The notes beneath the pieces were generated by a model. The model was given only the letters and a program-made list of their open reading frames with translations, was not told the DNA's origin and did no database searches. The position numbers were made by a program, and so were the translations under genes. From JBAYVY01 sp041674345 (lineage in GTDB: Bacteria > Planctomycetota > Phycisphaerae > Phycisphaerales > Zrk34), in contig JBAYVY010000248.1 in the NCBI GenBank assembly GCA_041674345.1, positions 1 through 5,603 on the forward strand: a DNA stretch of 5,603 nucleotides, read 5' to 3'. Below, piece after piece: positions 1 through 5,603 of the stretch (position 1 is its first letter; each line of letters opens with the position of its first letter).

Positions 1-1883
1 CCCTCATCGACGCCCTCCTCACCGCACAAACATCATCAAGGCCGGGGCACATCGTCCTCCTCTCCGACGGCCACCCCGCCACCGCCCTCCCCTCCCAGGG
101 CACTCCCGACCAACTCACCACCCCCGTCGATACCCTGATACTCGATCCCCCCAAGCCAAGGCAGAGCGATAGCGCCGCCTTGGGTTCTTCCCCTTCCCCT
201 TCCGGGGGCGGGGGCGGGGGCGGGGGCCTGAACATCTCCATCCAATCCGTCTCCGCCGGTCCCAACGCCCTGCTCGACAACACCGTCAACGTCACCGTCA
301 ATCTGCTGGCCGACACGCCTTTCCAAACTTCCGGGGGCGCCGTGCCCCTGACCATCCTCGACGGCTCCCAAATCATCGCCACACGCACCATCACCTGGCC
401 CGCCGGTCGCAACGCCATTCGCGCCGAACTGCCCATGACGCCCCGCCGCCCCGGTCGTTGGACCTACCTGGCGCAACTCGGCTCATTGCCGCACGAATCA
501 AACCTCGCCGACAACCGGGCCGCGTTCACGCTCAACGTACGATCCAAACCCCTGGTCGTCGTGTACGTCGATGGCGTGTTGCGATGGGAAGGCAAGTTCA
601 TCCGTCAGGCGCTGGGCGACGACCCCGACATCCACGTCATCAGCATGGTCCGCACAACACTGGGGCGGGGGCAATTAATTGCCCCCGCCGATTTGGCGAA
701 CATCGACCTGGTCATCCTCGGCGACCTCGACGCCACCTCCCTCTCCTCCGCCGAATCGCACGCCCTCGAACACTGGGTGAATACTTCCGGGGGCGCGATC
801 CTGCTCACCGGCGGCTATCGCAGTTTCGGCCCCAACGGCTTCGGTCGCAGCAACCTTCGCAACATTCTCCCCGTCCTCTTCACCGCCGACGATCAGCCCC
901 AAATCGAACAGCCCTTCTCCCTGAAACTCACACAGACCGGGCGCGAACATCCGATCTTCCACCTCACCGGCGACACCGTGCGAGACGCCGCCTTCTACCA
1001 GTCCCTGCCCCCCCTCGCCGGCTGCAACCGCATCGCCGCCGTCAAACCCGGCGCGCAGGTACTGGCCGTCAACCCGAACATTTCGTCCGGGGCCGGCGGC
1101 GCAACTTCCGGGGGCGGGGGGTTGCCCGTGATGATCGAACAACAGGTCGGCACCGGACGCACGATGGTCTTCGCCGTCGATACCACCTGGCGCTGGCGCC
1201 AAGTCGTCGGCGGGTTCACCGGCGACCGCTCCTTCTACCAACGCTTCTGGGGCCAACTCGTGCGTTACCTCGTCCGCAGCCCCCAAGCCACCGACAGCGC
1301 CCTGTCACTCACCAGCGACCGCGATCGCGCCGACCTCGGCCAACCCATCACCCTCACCGCGTCACTGGCGCAAGGCGGACACTGGCGACTGGCCGCACAC
1401 GCCATCGACGAACGCGGACACACAACCTCACTGCCGCTGACCGACACCGGCGGCGGACGATACACCGCCACCGTCACCCCCGTCGAACCGGGCCGACTCG
1501 ACCTGTTCGTTCGCGCCGACCCGCCCCCGGAAGTTCAAAACAACCAACACACGCAACCCACTCCCCCCGGCGTGCCGGCTTCAGCCGGCATGTCGAACGT
1601 CGGCGAGTCGCAGGTATTAACCGTCCAAATCCGCCCGCGCGACCTCGAAGCCGGCGTGACCGACATCGACCGCGCCTGGCTGACCAACGTGTCGGGACGC
1701 ACCGGCGGACGTACCATGCTGATGAGCGAACTGAACGACTGGGCCAAGTCGCTGCCCGCTGAACCGACGACGGCGACGGCCAACACGACGACGAACTTGT
1801 GGGATCACCCGGCACTGGCGATGTTGTTCTTCACGTGTTTGTGTGTCGAATGGTTGCTTCGGCGAAGGAGCCGGCTGGCATGA
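1..1883 (+). CDS. VWA / glutamine-amidotransferase-like membrane protein, 5' partial
   Basis: The frame is open from base 3 to the TGA at 1881-1883 (626 residues visible), so the true start is off the left edge. The TTG at 180 is not a credible start, because coding sequence continues upstream of it. Residues about 15-24 (HIVLLSDGHP) match the late core strand of a von Willebrand A domain. Residues 68-75 are eight glycines, a hinge. Residues about 76-180 look like a CARDB-type beta sandwich. Residues about 182-360 resemble the amidotransferase-like fold (VVVYVDG, DLVILGD, GGAILLTGGYRSFG, then TTWRW). The position of the catalytic cysteine holds glycine, so amidotransferase activity is unlikely. 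A further beta segment and a variable linker (about 507-537) lead to LWDHPALAM and one helix at about 606-620, followed by RRRSR, so most of the protein is probably outside the cytoplasm. It overlaps the next gene by 4 bases. The role is unknown; a part in an envelope complex of the MoxR/Bat type is inferred. The domain calls are good, the function is not established. Confidence 0.88.
   Translation, partial: LIDALLTAQTSSRPGHIVLLSDGHPATALPSQGTPDQLTTPVDTLILDPPKPRQSDSAALGSSPSPSGGGGGGGGLNISIQSVSAGPNALLDNTVNVTVNLLADTPFQTSGGAVPLTILDGSQIIATRTITWPAGRNAIRAELPMTPRRPGRWTYLAQLGSLPHESNLADNRAAFTLNVRSKPLVVVYVDGVLRWEGKFIRQALGDDPDIHVISMVRTTLGRGQLIAPADLANIDLVILGDLDATSLSSAESHALEHWVNTSGGAILLTGGYRSFGPNGFGRSNLRNILPVLFTADDQPQIEQPFSLKLTQTGREHPIFHLTGDTVRDAAFYQSLPPLAGCNRIAAVKPGAQVLAVNPNISSGAGGATSGGGGLPVMIEQQVGTGRTMVFAVDTTWRWRQVVGGFTGDRSFYQRFWGQLVRYLVRSPQATDSALSLTSDRDRADLGQPITLTASLAQGGHWRLAAHAIDERGHTTSLPLTDTGGGRYTATVTPVEPGRLDLFVRADPPPEVQNNQHTQPTPPGVPASAGMSNVGESQVLTVQIRPRDLEAGVTDIDRAWLTNVSGRTGGRTMLMSELNDWAKSLPAEPTTATANTTTNLWDHPALAMLFFTCLCVEWLLRRRSRLA
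204..227 (+). repeat. (GGGGGC)x4 tract coding a poly-glycine hinge
   Basis: Four perfect tandem copies of GGGGGC encode eight glycines between the VWA tail and the next domain. The tract is preceded by a polypyrimidine stretch with the same six-base period (CCCCTT units, about 187-203). Four runs of five G with one-base loops fit the consensus for a G-quadruplex in the coding strand and mRNA. Copy number may vary by slippage in whole codons. Confidence 0.9.
327..338 (+). repeat. 12-mer repeat ACTTCCGGGGGC, copy 1
   Basis: Exact copy, reading T-S-G-G after PFQ in the beta-sandwich segment of gene 1. A near copy (11 of 12 bases, CCTTCCGGGGGC) lies upstream at 198-209 and runs into the GGGGGC tract. 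Confidence 0.7.
664..689. repeat. 26-base perfect palindrome in the amidotransferase-like domain
   Basis: The sequence is self-complementary over all 26 bases: a GGCGGGGGC arm, an AATTAATT centre, and a GCCCCCGCC arm. It encodes G-R-G-Q-L-I-A-P-A (residues 221-229), just before the strand NIDLVILG. The AT centre and its TTA codon stand out from the surrounding GC-rich sequence. It shares the GGGGGC core with the 12-mer repeat family in this window. Confidence 0.92.
783..794 (+). repeat. 12-mer repeat ACTTCCGGGGGC, copy 2
   Basis: Exact copy, reading T-S-G-G at residues about 261-264. This is the GG turn that replaces the nucleophile elbow of the amidotransferase-like fold, so unlike the other copies it lies in a conserved core rather than a linker. 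Confidence 0.7.
1104..1115 (+). repeat. 12-mer repeat ACTTCCGGGGGC, copy 3
   Basis: Exact copy within a Gly/Ser-rich stretch (SSGAGGATSGGGG) that looks like an extra loop between the strand ending in LAVNPN and the strand LPVMIEQQVG of gene 1. Confidence 0.75.
1523..1534 (-). repeat. 12-mer repeat, reverse-complement copy 4
   Basis: GCCCCCGGAAGT, the exact reverse complement of the copies above. It opens the variable linker (P-P-P-E-V-Q-N-N) before the C-terminal part of gene 1, about 40 bases before a GCCGGC hairpin. Confidence 0.75.
1573..1590. repeat. TGCCGGCT-TC-AGCCGGCA hairpin in a linker
   Basis: Eight-base perfect inverted arms flank two bases; as a real stem-loop it would be GCCGGC arms with a TTCA loop. 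It encodes V-P-A-S-A-G in a Pro/Gln/Asn-rich linker of gene 1. The form resembles REP-type dispersed palindromes, but membership of a family cannot be shown from this window. Confidence 0.75.
1865..1883 (+). promoter_or_regulatory. Shine-Dalgarno site and ATGA stop-start overlap
   Basis: AAGGAG at 1865-1870 lies 9 bases before the ATG at 1880, a near-ideal spacing. That ATG shares bases with the TGA of the upstream gene (ATGA at 1880-1883). This decides the start of the second gene over the in-frame GTG-type start 27 codons upstream. The arrangement is typical of translational coupling and implies one transcript and matched synthesis of the two proteins. Confidence 0.85.
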
Positions 1884-4800
1884 ATCAGGCCGCTGCGCAA
1901 ATCGTGAACATGATCGCGTCGATCCGCCGACGATGGCTGCTGCGGCTGGCGGCCATCTCGCTGACCACATTCATCATCGGTGCCGCGGCATGGTTGCTGT
2001 CCATGATCGTCATCGACAACGCCGCCATGCTCGATCGCGCGGGGCTGGTCGGCGGATGGATCGTCATCATCACCCTGCTCATCGGTGGAACCGCCAAACT
2101 GTTCAACCACCTGACACGCAAACGACCGACCGACACGCAACTGGCGCTGTGTTACGAACACGCGGCCAACGATCAGCGCGACCGGCTGGTCAACGCCGTG
2201 CAAATGCTCGAAACCGTCCGTCAAAAACACGATGCGATGGCGGCGGCGGTCGTGATCGAAAACGCGGCGAAACTCAATCACACCGCCGCGATCAACGCCA
2301 TCGACCCACGCCCCGTGCGTCATCATCTGCTGGCGATGACCGCTGTATTGCTGCCGCTGGTGTTGTACGTGGCGATCAGACCGGCATGGGCGGTCAACGC
2401 GATGCGGCGATTGTTCCACCCGCTGTCGCCGGGGCCTCACCTGCTGGAAACCGACCCGCGATCATTACGGGGCGATGTGACAATGACCGAAGGCGAACCG
2501 CTGGTGATCGAAGCGGTGTTGCGCGACGACGTGCCGCTGGCACGATACGCCGATGACGTGACGATCGAATACCGGCTGGGCGGCACGGGCTGGTCGGCGG
2601 CGGCGATGAAACTGGGCGGGATTTCTGATTTGGGATTTCTGATTTCTGATTTGAAGACAGAGGCGGGGGTTGGCAAATCAGAAATCAGAAATCTGAAATC
2701 GGAAATGGGTTTGCCAAAAACCCGCCCCGGCGGCGACGACGCCGATGGCGGCGACGGCGTCAACGGACGATTCACGCATCGGTTTGACGCGGTGTGGCAG
2801 GCGATGAGTTACCGCATCCGGGCCGGGCGGGGTGTTTCGCCGGTGTATCAGGTGACGTTGCGACAGAGGCCGCGCGTGACGCGCATCGCGCTGACGGTCA
2901 CGGAACCGGATTACGCGGGCGGGGCGGTGAAACCGTTGGCCGAACAGCGCGGCGACGCGACGGTGTTGGCCGGTTCAACGGTGCGCGTCAACATCGCGGC
3001 GGATCGCGCGCTGTCGGACGCGGCGATGGTGATGGGCGACGGATCGCAAATCAAAATGACCCTCGGCGGCGCGGAACGGCGCGAGGCGGGCGGCGAGGTG
3101 CGCGTCCATCGTGATATGACGTACACGGTGGCGATCACGGACACGAGCGATGAACGATTGACGAACGCGAAACCGGCGCAATACACGCTGAGCGCGGCGG
3201 CGGATCAGACGCCGACGGCGATGGTGACGATGCCCGGACGCGACCTGGTGCTGCCGCTGGACGCGACTTTGCCGCTGAAAATCGAGGCCGGCGATGACAT
3301 CGGCCTGTCGGCGGTGACGGTGCAAGTGCGGCGAACCGACGGAGACTGGACGGAATGGCAGCGATGGCCGGTGAAGGAATCGCGGCGAAAAGCGGCGACT
3401 TTTGAAACGACGCTGCCGCTGATGAAGATGAAATTGAAGGAGGGAGATGTGTTGTTGTATCGCGCGGTGGGATACGACAACCGGCCCCCGGAAGTAGGTG
3501 GCACACAAAATGGACCGGGGCACACGTGGTCGGTCACGGTGGGCGCGGCGGCGGGCGATCAGTCGTTGGTGCTGTCGCAGCGGAAACAGTTGTTGGAGCA
3601 ATTGAAACTGCTATTGAAGATGCAGCGGGACAATCGCGGGGCGCTGGACATGGATCAACCCGTGCCGGCGATGCGAAAATCGCAGGACGACATTCGTCAG
3701 AAGACGACGGCGGTGATTGATGAGCAGAACCGCACGGTCAGCCCGCCGGTGACGGTGATCGGCGAGTTGGTGATGCTGGCCGACGGGCCGATGATGAAGT
3801 TGATGCAGATGCTGGACGGGTACGACGGGGTTTATACGGAGCGCGCGAAGCGCAAGCCGAATGTGCTGGCGATGATGGATGTGGTGATCGAGCGGTTGGC
3901 GCGATTGGCCGGCGAGGTGGAACAGGAAGTGGCGCGGGCGGAGGGGGCGCAGGCGGCGTTGGCGAAGTTGTCGCCGGAACGGAAAGAGGAGGCGATGGCG
4001 CGGTTGCGCGCGACGCTGGAAAAGTTGCGGCGATTCAACGCCGAGCAGGACAAGGTGATCGACCAGACCAAGGAACTGGCGCGCAAGGGGACGAACCTGA
4101 CGGACACCGATGAACAGAAGATCGAGCAATTGAAAGGGACGGAGGATAAATGGAGCGACGTGTTCACGGGCGGTGTGCAGGACATCCACAAGCTGACGGA
4201 GCAGGGATTGGCGGATCGTTCGATCGCGAATGATTACAAGGAGATGGTGGAGCAGATCGAAGCGGCGAGCGCGAAACTGGATCAGAAGCTGGTGGTGCTG
4301 GCGGTTCCGCGTGAGCAGTCGGGACGGGAGATGGCGACGAAACTGGCGGAGGAGATGGAGATGTGGCTGCCGGCGGGCGGGGACAATTTGAAGTGGGTGA
4401 TGGAGGAGCCGCTGGACAAGCCGGAGATACCGATGGTGGATTTGCCGGACGAGTTGTCGGATTTGATCGGGGAATTGATGGACGAGGAGGATGCGTTGAA
4501 TGAGGCGGCGCAGGATGTGACCAGTTCGTGGGCGGATTCGATCAGCGCGGCGGGTTGGGCGGTGGGCGACGGGCCGATCAGCAATTTCAGCGCGGTGGGC
4601 AAGACGGGCAACCAGTTGCCGAACAAGAACGAATTGTCGGGGCGCGCGGGGGAAGGGCGCAGCGGTCAGAGTCAGGGACAGTTGGTGCAGGACGTGGTGC
4701 GAGGATTGGGCGGAAGGACCACGCCGACGCGGAACACGAACGACCCATATGAACAGGGCGTGGTGAAGGAATTGCAGCAGACGGCGACGAGCGGCGCGAC

Positions 4801-5242
4801 CGGCGGCGGCAAGGCGCGCGGCGGCGGGCAGGAAGGATTGCGGGGTGACCCCGGTTCCGCAAGCGCCCCGCCGCAGTACGGCAACTTGCAATACATGAAG
4901 GATTGGCAGCAGCGGATACGGGACAAAACCGAGCGGGTGGTGGGGCAATTGAAAGCGGTGCGGATCGCTTCGCCGGAGCTGGAAAGCGCGGTGAAGTTGA
5001 TGAAGCAAGCGGAGGACGACGCGGCGAACGGTCGTTATCAGCAGATGTTCAAACGACAGAAGATGGTGATGACGACACTGGAAGCGGCGCGGGATTTGGC
5101 GGCCCACGATGTATCGCTGCACGTTGATGACGCGAGGTCGGGCGATGCGGGGCGGAACGCGGTGTTGGATGCCGGGGACGAGCCGGTGCCGATGGAATAT
5201 CGCGGGGCGGTGCAGCGGTATTTTGAGCAGTTAAGCGAGTGA
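1880..5242 (+). CDS. Large DUF4175-like membrane protein with Ig-like and coiled-coil regions
   Basis: The product has 1120 residues, starting at ATG 1880 behind AAGGAG. Membrane helices are seen at about 23-45, 54-75 and 148-166, with a helical segment between the last two; positively charged RRR and TRKR flank the first pair. This three-helix N terminus followed by a long ectodomain is the layout of DUF4175 / TIGR02302-like proteins. Residues about 190-555 are beta-rich, Ig-like stretches (for example RIALTVTEPDYAGG and LPLKIEAGDDIGLSAVTVQV). Residues about 563-920 are mostly charged helix with coiled-coil character. Residues about 888-1000 are Gly/Asn/Gln-rich and carry GKTGNQLPNKNELSGRAGEG and TNDPYEQGVVKE, which I recall as conserved in planctomycete homologues. 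Helices from about 1006 end in EYRGAVQRYFEQLSE. Residues 248-276 are encoded by an inverted repeat and look like an insertion in a loop. No catalytic motif is seen, so a structural or scaffold role is inferred. Third codon positions shift from C-ending to G-ending along the gene. Confidence 0.9.
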   Translation: MNQAAAQIVNMIASIRRRWLLRLAAISLTTFIIGAAAWLLSMIVIDNAAMLDRAGLVGGWIVIITLLIGGTAKLFNHLTRKRPTDTQLALCYEHAANDQRDRLVNAVQMLETVRQKHDAMAAAVVIENAAKLNHTAAINAIDPRPVRHHLLAMTAVLLPLVLYVAIRPAWAVNAMRRLFHPLSPGPHLLETDPRSLRGDVTMTEGEPLVIEAVLRDDVPLARYADDVTIEYRLGGTGWSAAAMKLGGISDLGFLISDLKTEAGVGKSEIRNLKSEMGLPKTRPGGDDADGGDGVNGRFTHRFDAVWQAMSYRIRAGRGVSPVYQVTLRQRPRVTRIALTVTEPDYAGGAVKPLAEQRGDATVLAGSTVRVNIAADRALSDAAMVMGDGSQIKMTLGGAERREAGGEVRVHRDMTYTVAITDTSDERLTNAKPAQYTLSAAADQTPTAMVTMPGRDLVLPLDATLPLKIEAGDDIGLSAVTVQVRRTDGDWTEWQRWPVKESRRKAATFETTLPLMKMKLKEGDVLLYRAVGYDNRPPEVGGTQNGPGHTWSVTVGAAAGDQSLVLSQRKQLLEQLKLLLKMQRDNRGALDMDQPVPAMRKSQDDIRQKTTAVIDEQNRTVSPPVTVIGELVMLADGPMMKLMQMLDGYDGVYTERAKRKPNVLAMMDVVIERLARLAGEVEQEVARAEGAQAALAKLSPERKEEAMARLRATLEKLRRFNAEQDKVIDQTKELARKGTNLTDTDEQKIEQLKGTEDKWSDVFTGGVQDIHKLTEQGLADRSIANDYKEMVEQIEAASAKLDQKLVVLAVPREQSGREMATKLAEEMEMWLPAGGDNLKWVMEEPLDKPEIPMVDLPDELSDLIGELMDEEDALNEAAQDVTSSWADSISAAGWAVGDGPISNFSAVGKTGNQLPNKNELSGRAGEGRSGQSQGQLVQDVVRGLGGRTTPTRNTNDPYEQGVVKELQQTATSGATGGGKARGGGQEGLRGDPGSASAPPQYGNLQYMKDWQQRIRDKTERVVGQLKAVRIASPELESAVKLMKQAEDDAANGRYQQMFKRQKMVMTTLEAARDLAAHDVSLHVDDARSGDAGRNAVLDAGDEPVPMEYRGAVQRYFEQLSE
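2621..2706. repeat. AT-richer inverted repeat, 32-base arms, inside gene 2
   Basis: The left arm 2621-2652 and right arm 2675-2706 are reverse complements with 3 mismatches; the inner 19 base pairs are perfect. The loop is 22 bases (2653-2674). Each arm is itself built from repeats of an ATTTCTG / CAGAAAT unit. An overlapping second inverted pair, TTGGCAAA (2670-2677) with TTTGCCAA (2710-2717), and GGGCGGG (2614-2620) with CCCGCCC (2721-2727) could extend or compete with the main stem. The element keeps the frame and encodes residues 248-276 (ISDLGFLISDLK ... EIRNLKSEM). It sits between two beta strands of an Ig-like segment and is far lower in GC than its surroundings. Confidence 0.93.
3484..3495 (-). 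repeat. 12-mer repeat, reverse-complement copy 5
   Basis: GCCCCCGGAAGT, the only copy in gene 2. It encodes part of R-P-P-E-V-G-G-T-Q-N (residues 535-544), an apparent loop near the last beta strand before the helical region. Confidence 0.72.
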
Positions 5243-5247
5243 GGGAA

Positions 5248-5275
5248 TGTGCGAGGTGCAATGTGCGATGTGCAA
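5248..5275 (+). repeat. 14-base tandem duplication at the gene 2/gene 3 junction
   Basis: TGTGCGAGGTGCAA (5248-5261) is followed directly by TGTGCGATGTGCAA (5262-5275), one mismatch, with a partial third copy (TGTG). It fills the short gap after the gene 2 stop and creates several ATG triplets in different frames, which makes the start of gene 3 ambiguous. Confidence 0.85.
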
Positions 5276-5603
5276 TGTGGATGGTGGCGGCGTGGGTATG
5301 GGGGATGGCGTCGGGTGTTTGTTGCGCGGCGGATGATGTGCCGTGGTGGGATGCTTCGAGGGCGTATCGGGTGAAGGTGAGTTGCGAGACGGGTGAGGGG
5401 GATGTGGCGTGGGTGACGGTTGCGTTGAACGGAAGGTGCGAAGCCGATGCGCGGGATTTGCGGTTGGTGGACGGGGACGGGAAGGCCAGGCCGTTCGTGG
5501 TGTTGCATCATGATGCGATGAACCGGACGACGCTGAGTTTCAAAGCGGATGAGGGAAAAGCGACGACGACGTGGTTGTATTTCGGGAATGCGAGGCCGGG
5601 GGC
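5275..5603 (+). CDS. Exported DUF2341-like domain protein, 3' partial
   Basis: An open frame of 109 codons runs off the right edge. From ATG 5275 the product begins MWMVAAWVWGMASGVCCAAD, a hydrophobic stretch ending in a plausible signal-peptidase site (CCA before AD). The mature part has VPWWDASRAYRVKV, then DARDLRLVDGDGK and TTWLYFGN. This is the order of motifs at the start of DUF2341 domains (aromatic lead-in, D-R-x-x-D-x-D-G turn, W-Y-x-G-N strand), which are usually secreted and often joined to LamG or similar domains. The start is uncertain. The frame is also open upstream to a GTG at 5239 that overlaps the previous stop (GTGA) and would add an arginine-containing n-region; GTG 5263, ATG 5281 and ATG 5305 are other options. 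No clear ribosome site lies just before 5275. It follows gene 2 within about 32 bases and is probably in the same operon. Its ligand and role are unknown. Confidence 0.72.
   Translation, partial: MWMVAAWVWGMASGVCCAADDVPWWDASRAYRVKVSCETGEGDVAWVTVALNGRCEADARDLRLVDGDGKARPFVVLHHDAMNRTTLSFKADEGKATTTWLYFGNARPG

Noticed and set aside
36..476. A Gly-rich 146-codon frame on the minus strand at the left edge
   Set aside because: The glycine richness comes from reading C-rich antisense sequence; the plus strand here encodes the VWA tail.
458..1762. A 434-codon plus-strand frame overlapping gene 1
   Set aside because: Arg/His/Pro/Thr-rich with no domain pattern. It is the out-of-frame reading of gene 1, whose own frame shows VWA and amidotransferase-like motifs.
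1799..1879. Extension of gene 2 upstream to an earlier in-frame start
   Set aside because: It would overlap gene 1 by 85 bases and lacks a ribosome site, while ATG 1880 has AAGGAG at ideal spacing and the classic ATGA overlap.
2621..2706. CRISPR array or rho-independent terminator
   Set aside because: Repeat units are about 7 bases with no uniform spacers, so it is not CRISPR. The stem lies in the middle of an intact reading frame and has no trailing T run at a gene end, so a terminator is unlikely.
4841..4853. Short palindrome CGGGGT-G-ACCCCG in the glycine-rich region of gene 2
   Set aside because: Six-base arms in strongly GC-rich, Gly-coding sequence can arise by chance, and no second copy was seen in the window.
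3611..5122. A 503-codon open frame on the minus strand under gene 2
   Set aside because: Its translation is dominated by Arg, His, Gln and Leu with no recognisable domain, as expected of the antisense of GC-rich coding sequence. The plus-strand frame has clear domains and a ribosome site.

Overview
The window is high-GC bacterial DNA filled by one rightward run of three membrane or exported protein genes. There is no RNA gene, CRISPR array, IS element or intergenic gap above about 35 bases. The gene set suggests a planctomycete, possibly from the Phycisphaerae side: a VWA plus amidotransferase-like membrane protein, then a giant three-helix protein with Ig-like and coiled-coil parts and a Gly/Asn/Gln-rich tail, then a DUF2341-type secreted protein. 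That assignment comes from recalled family resemblance, not from a search.

Layout: (1) Bases 1-1883 hold the 3' part of a gene whose 5' end lies off the window. Its product has the tail of a von Willebrand factor A domain, a poly-glycine hinge, a beta-sandwich segment, a class I glutamine-amidotransferase-like fold with no nucleophile cysteine, and one C-terminal membrane helix. (2) Bases 1880-5242 encode a 1120-residue DUF4175-like membrane protein. It starts inside the stop codon of gene 1 (ATGA overlap) behind a good AAGGAG ribosome site, so the two are almost certainly translationally coupled. (3) From about 5239-5275 to the right edge, a third gene begins. It has an N-terminal signal-like segment and the start of a DUF2341-like domain and is cut by the window end.

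The three products look like parts of one envelope assembly. Gene 1 would put a VWA and amidotransferase-like ectodomain at the membrane, gene 2 a long Ig-like and coiled-coil scaffold, and gene 3 an exported partner. Such VWA proteins often sit in MoxR ATPase / DUF58 / Bat-type clusters, so those genes may lie upstream. This is inference.

The less ordinary layer is in the DNA. Several short repeats and palindromes lie inside the reading frames without breaking them, mostly at predicted loops or linkers: an AT-richer 32-base inverted repeat in gene 2, a 26-base perfect palindrome in gene 1, five exact copies of one 12-mer on both strands, a (GGGGGC)x4 tract, a GCCGGC hairpin, and a 14-base tandem duplication over the start of gene 3. 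In addition, the GC skew of the coding strand swings smoothly from strongly C-rich at the left edge to strongly G-rich at the right edge, although all three genes point the same way.
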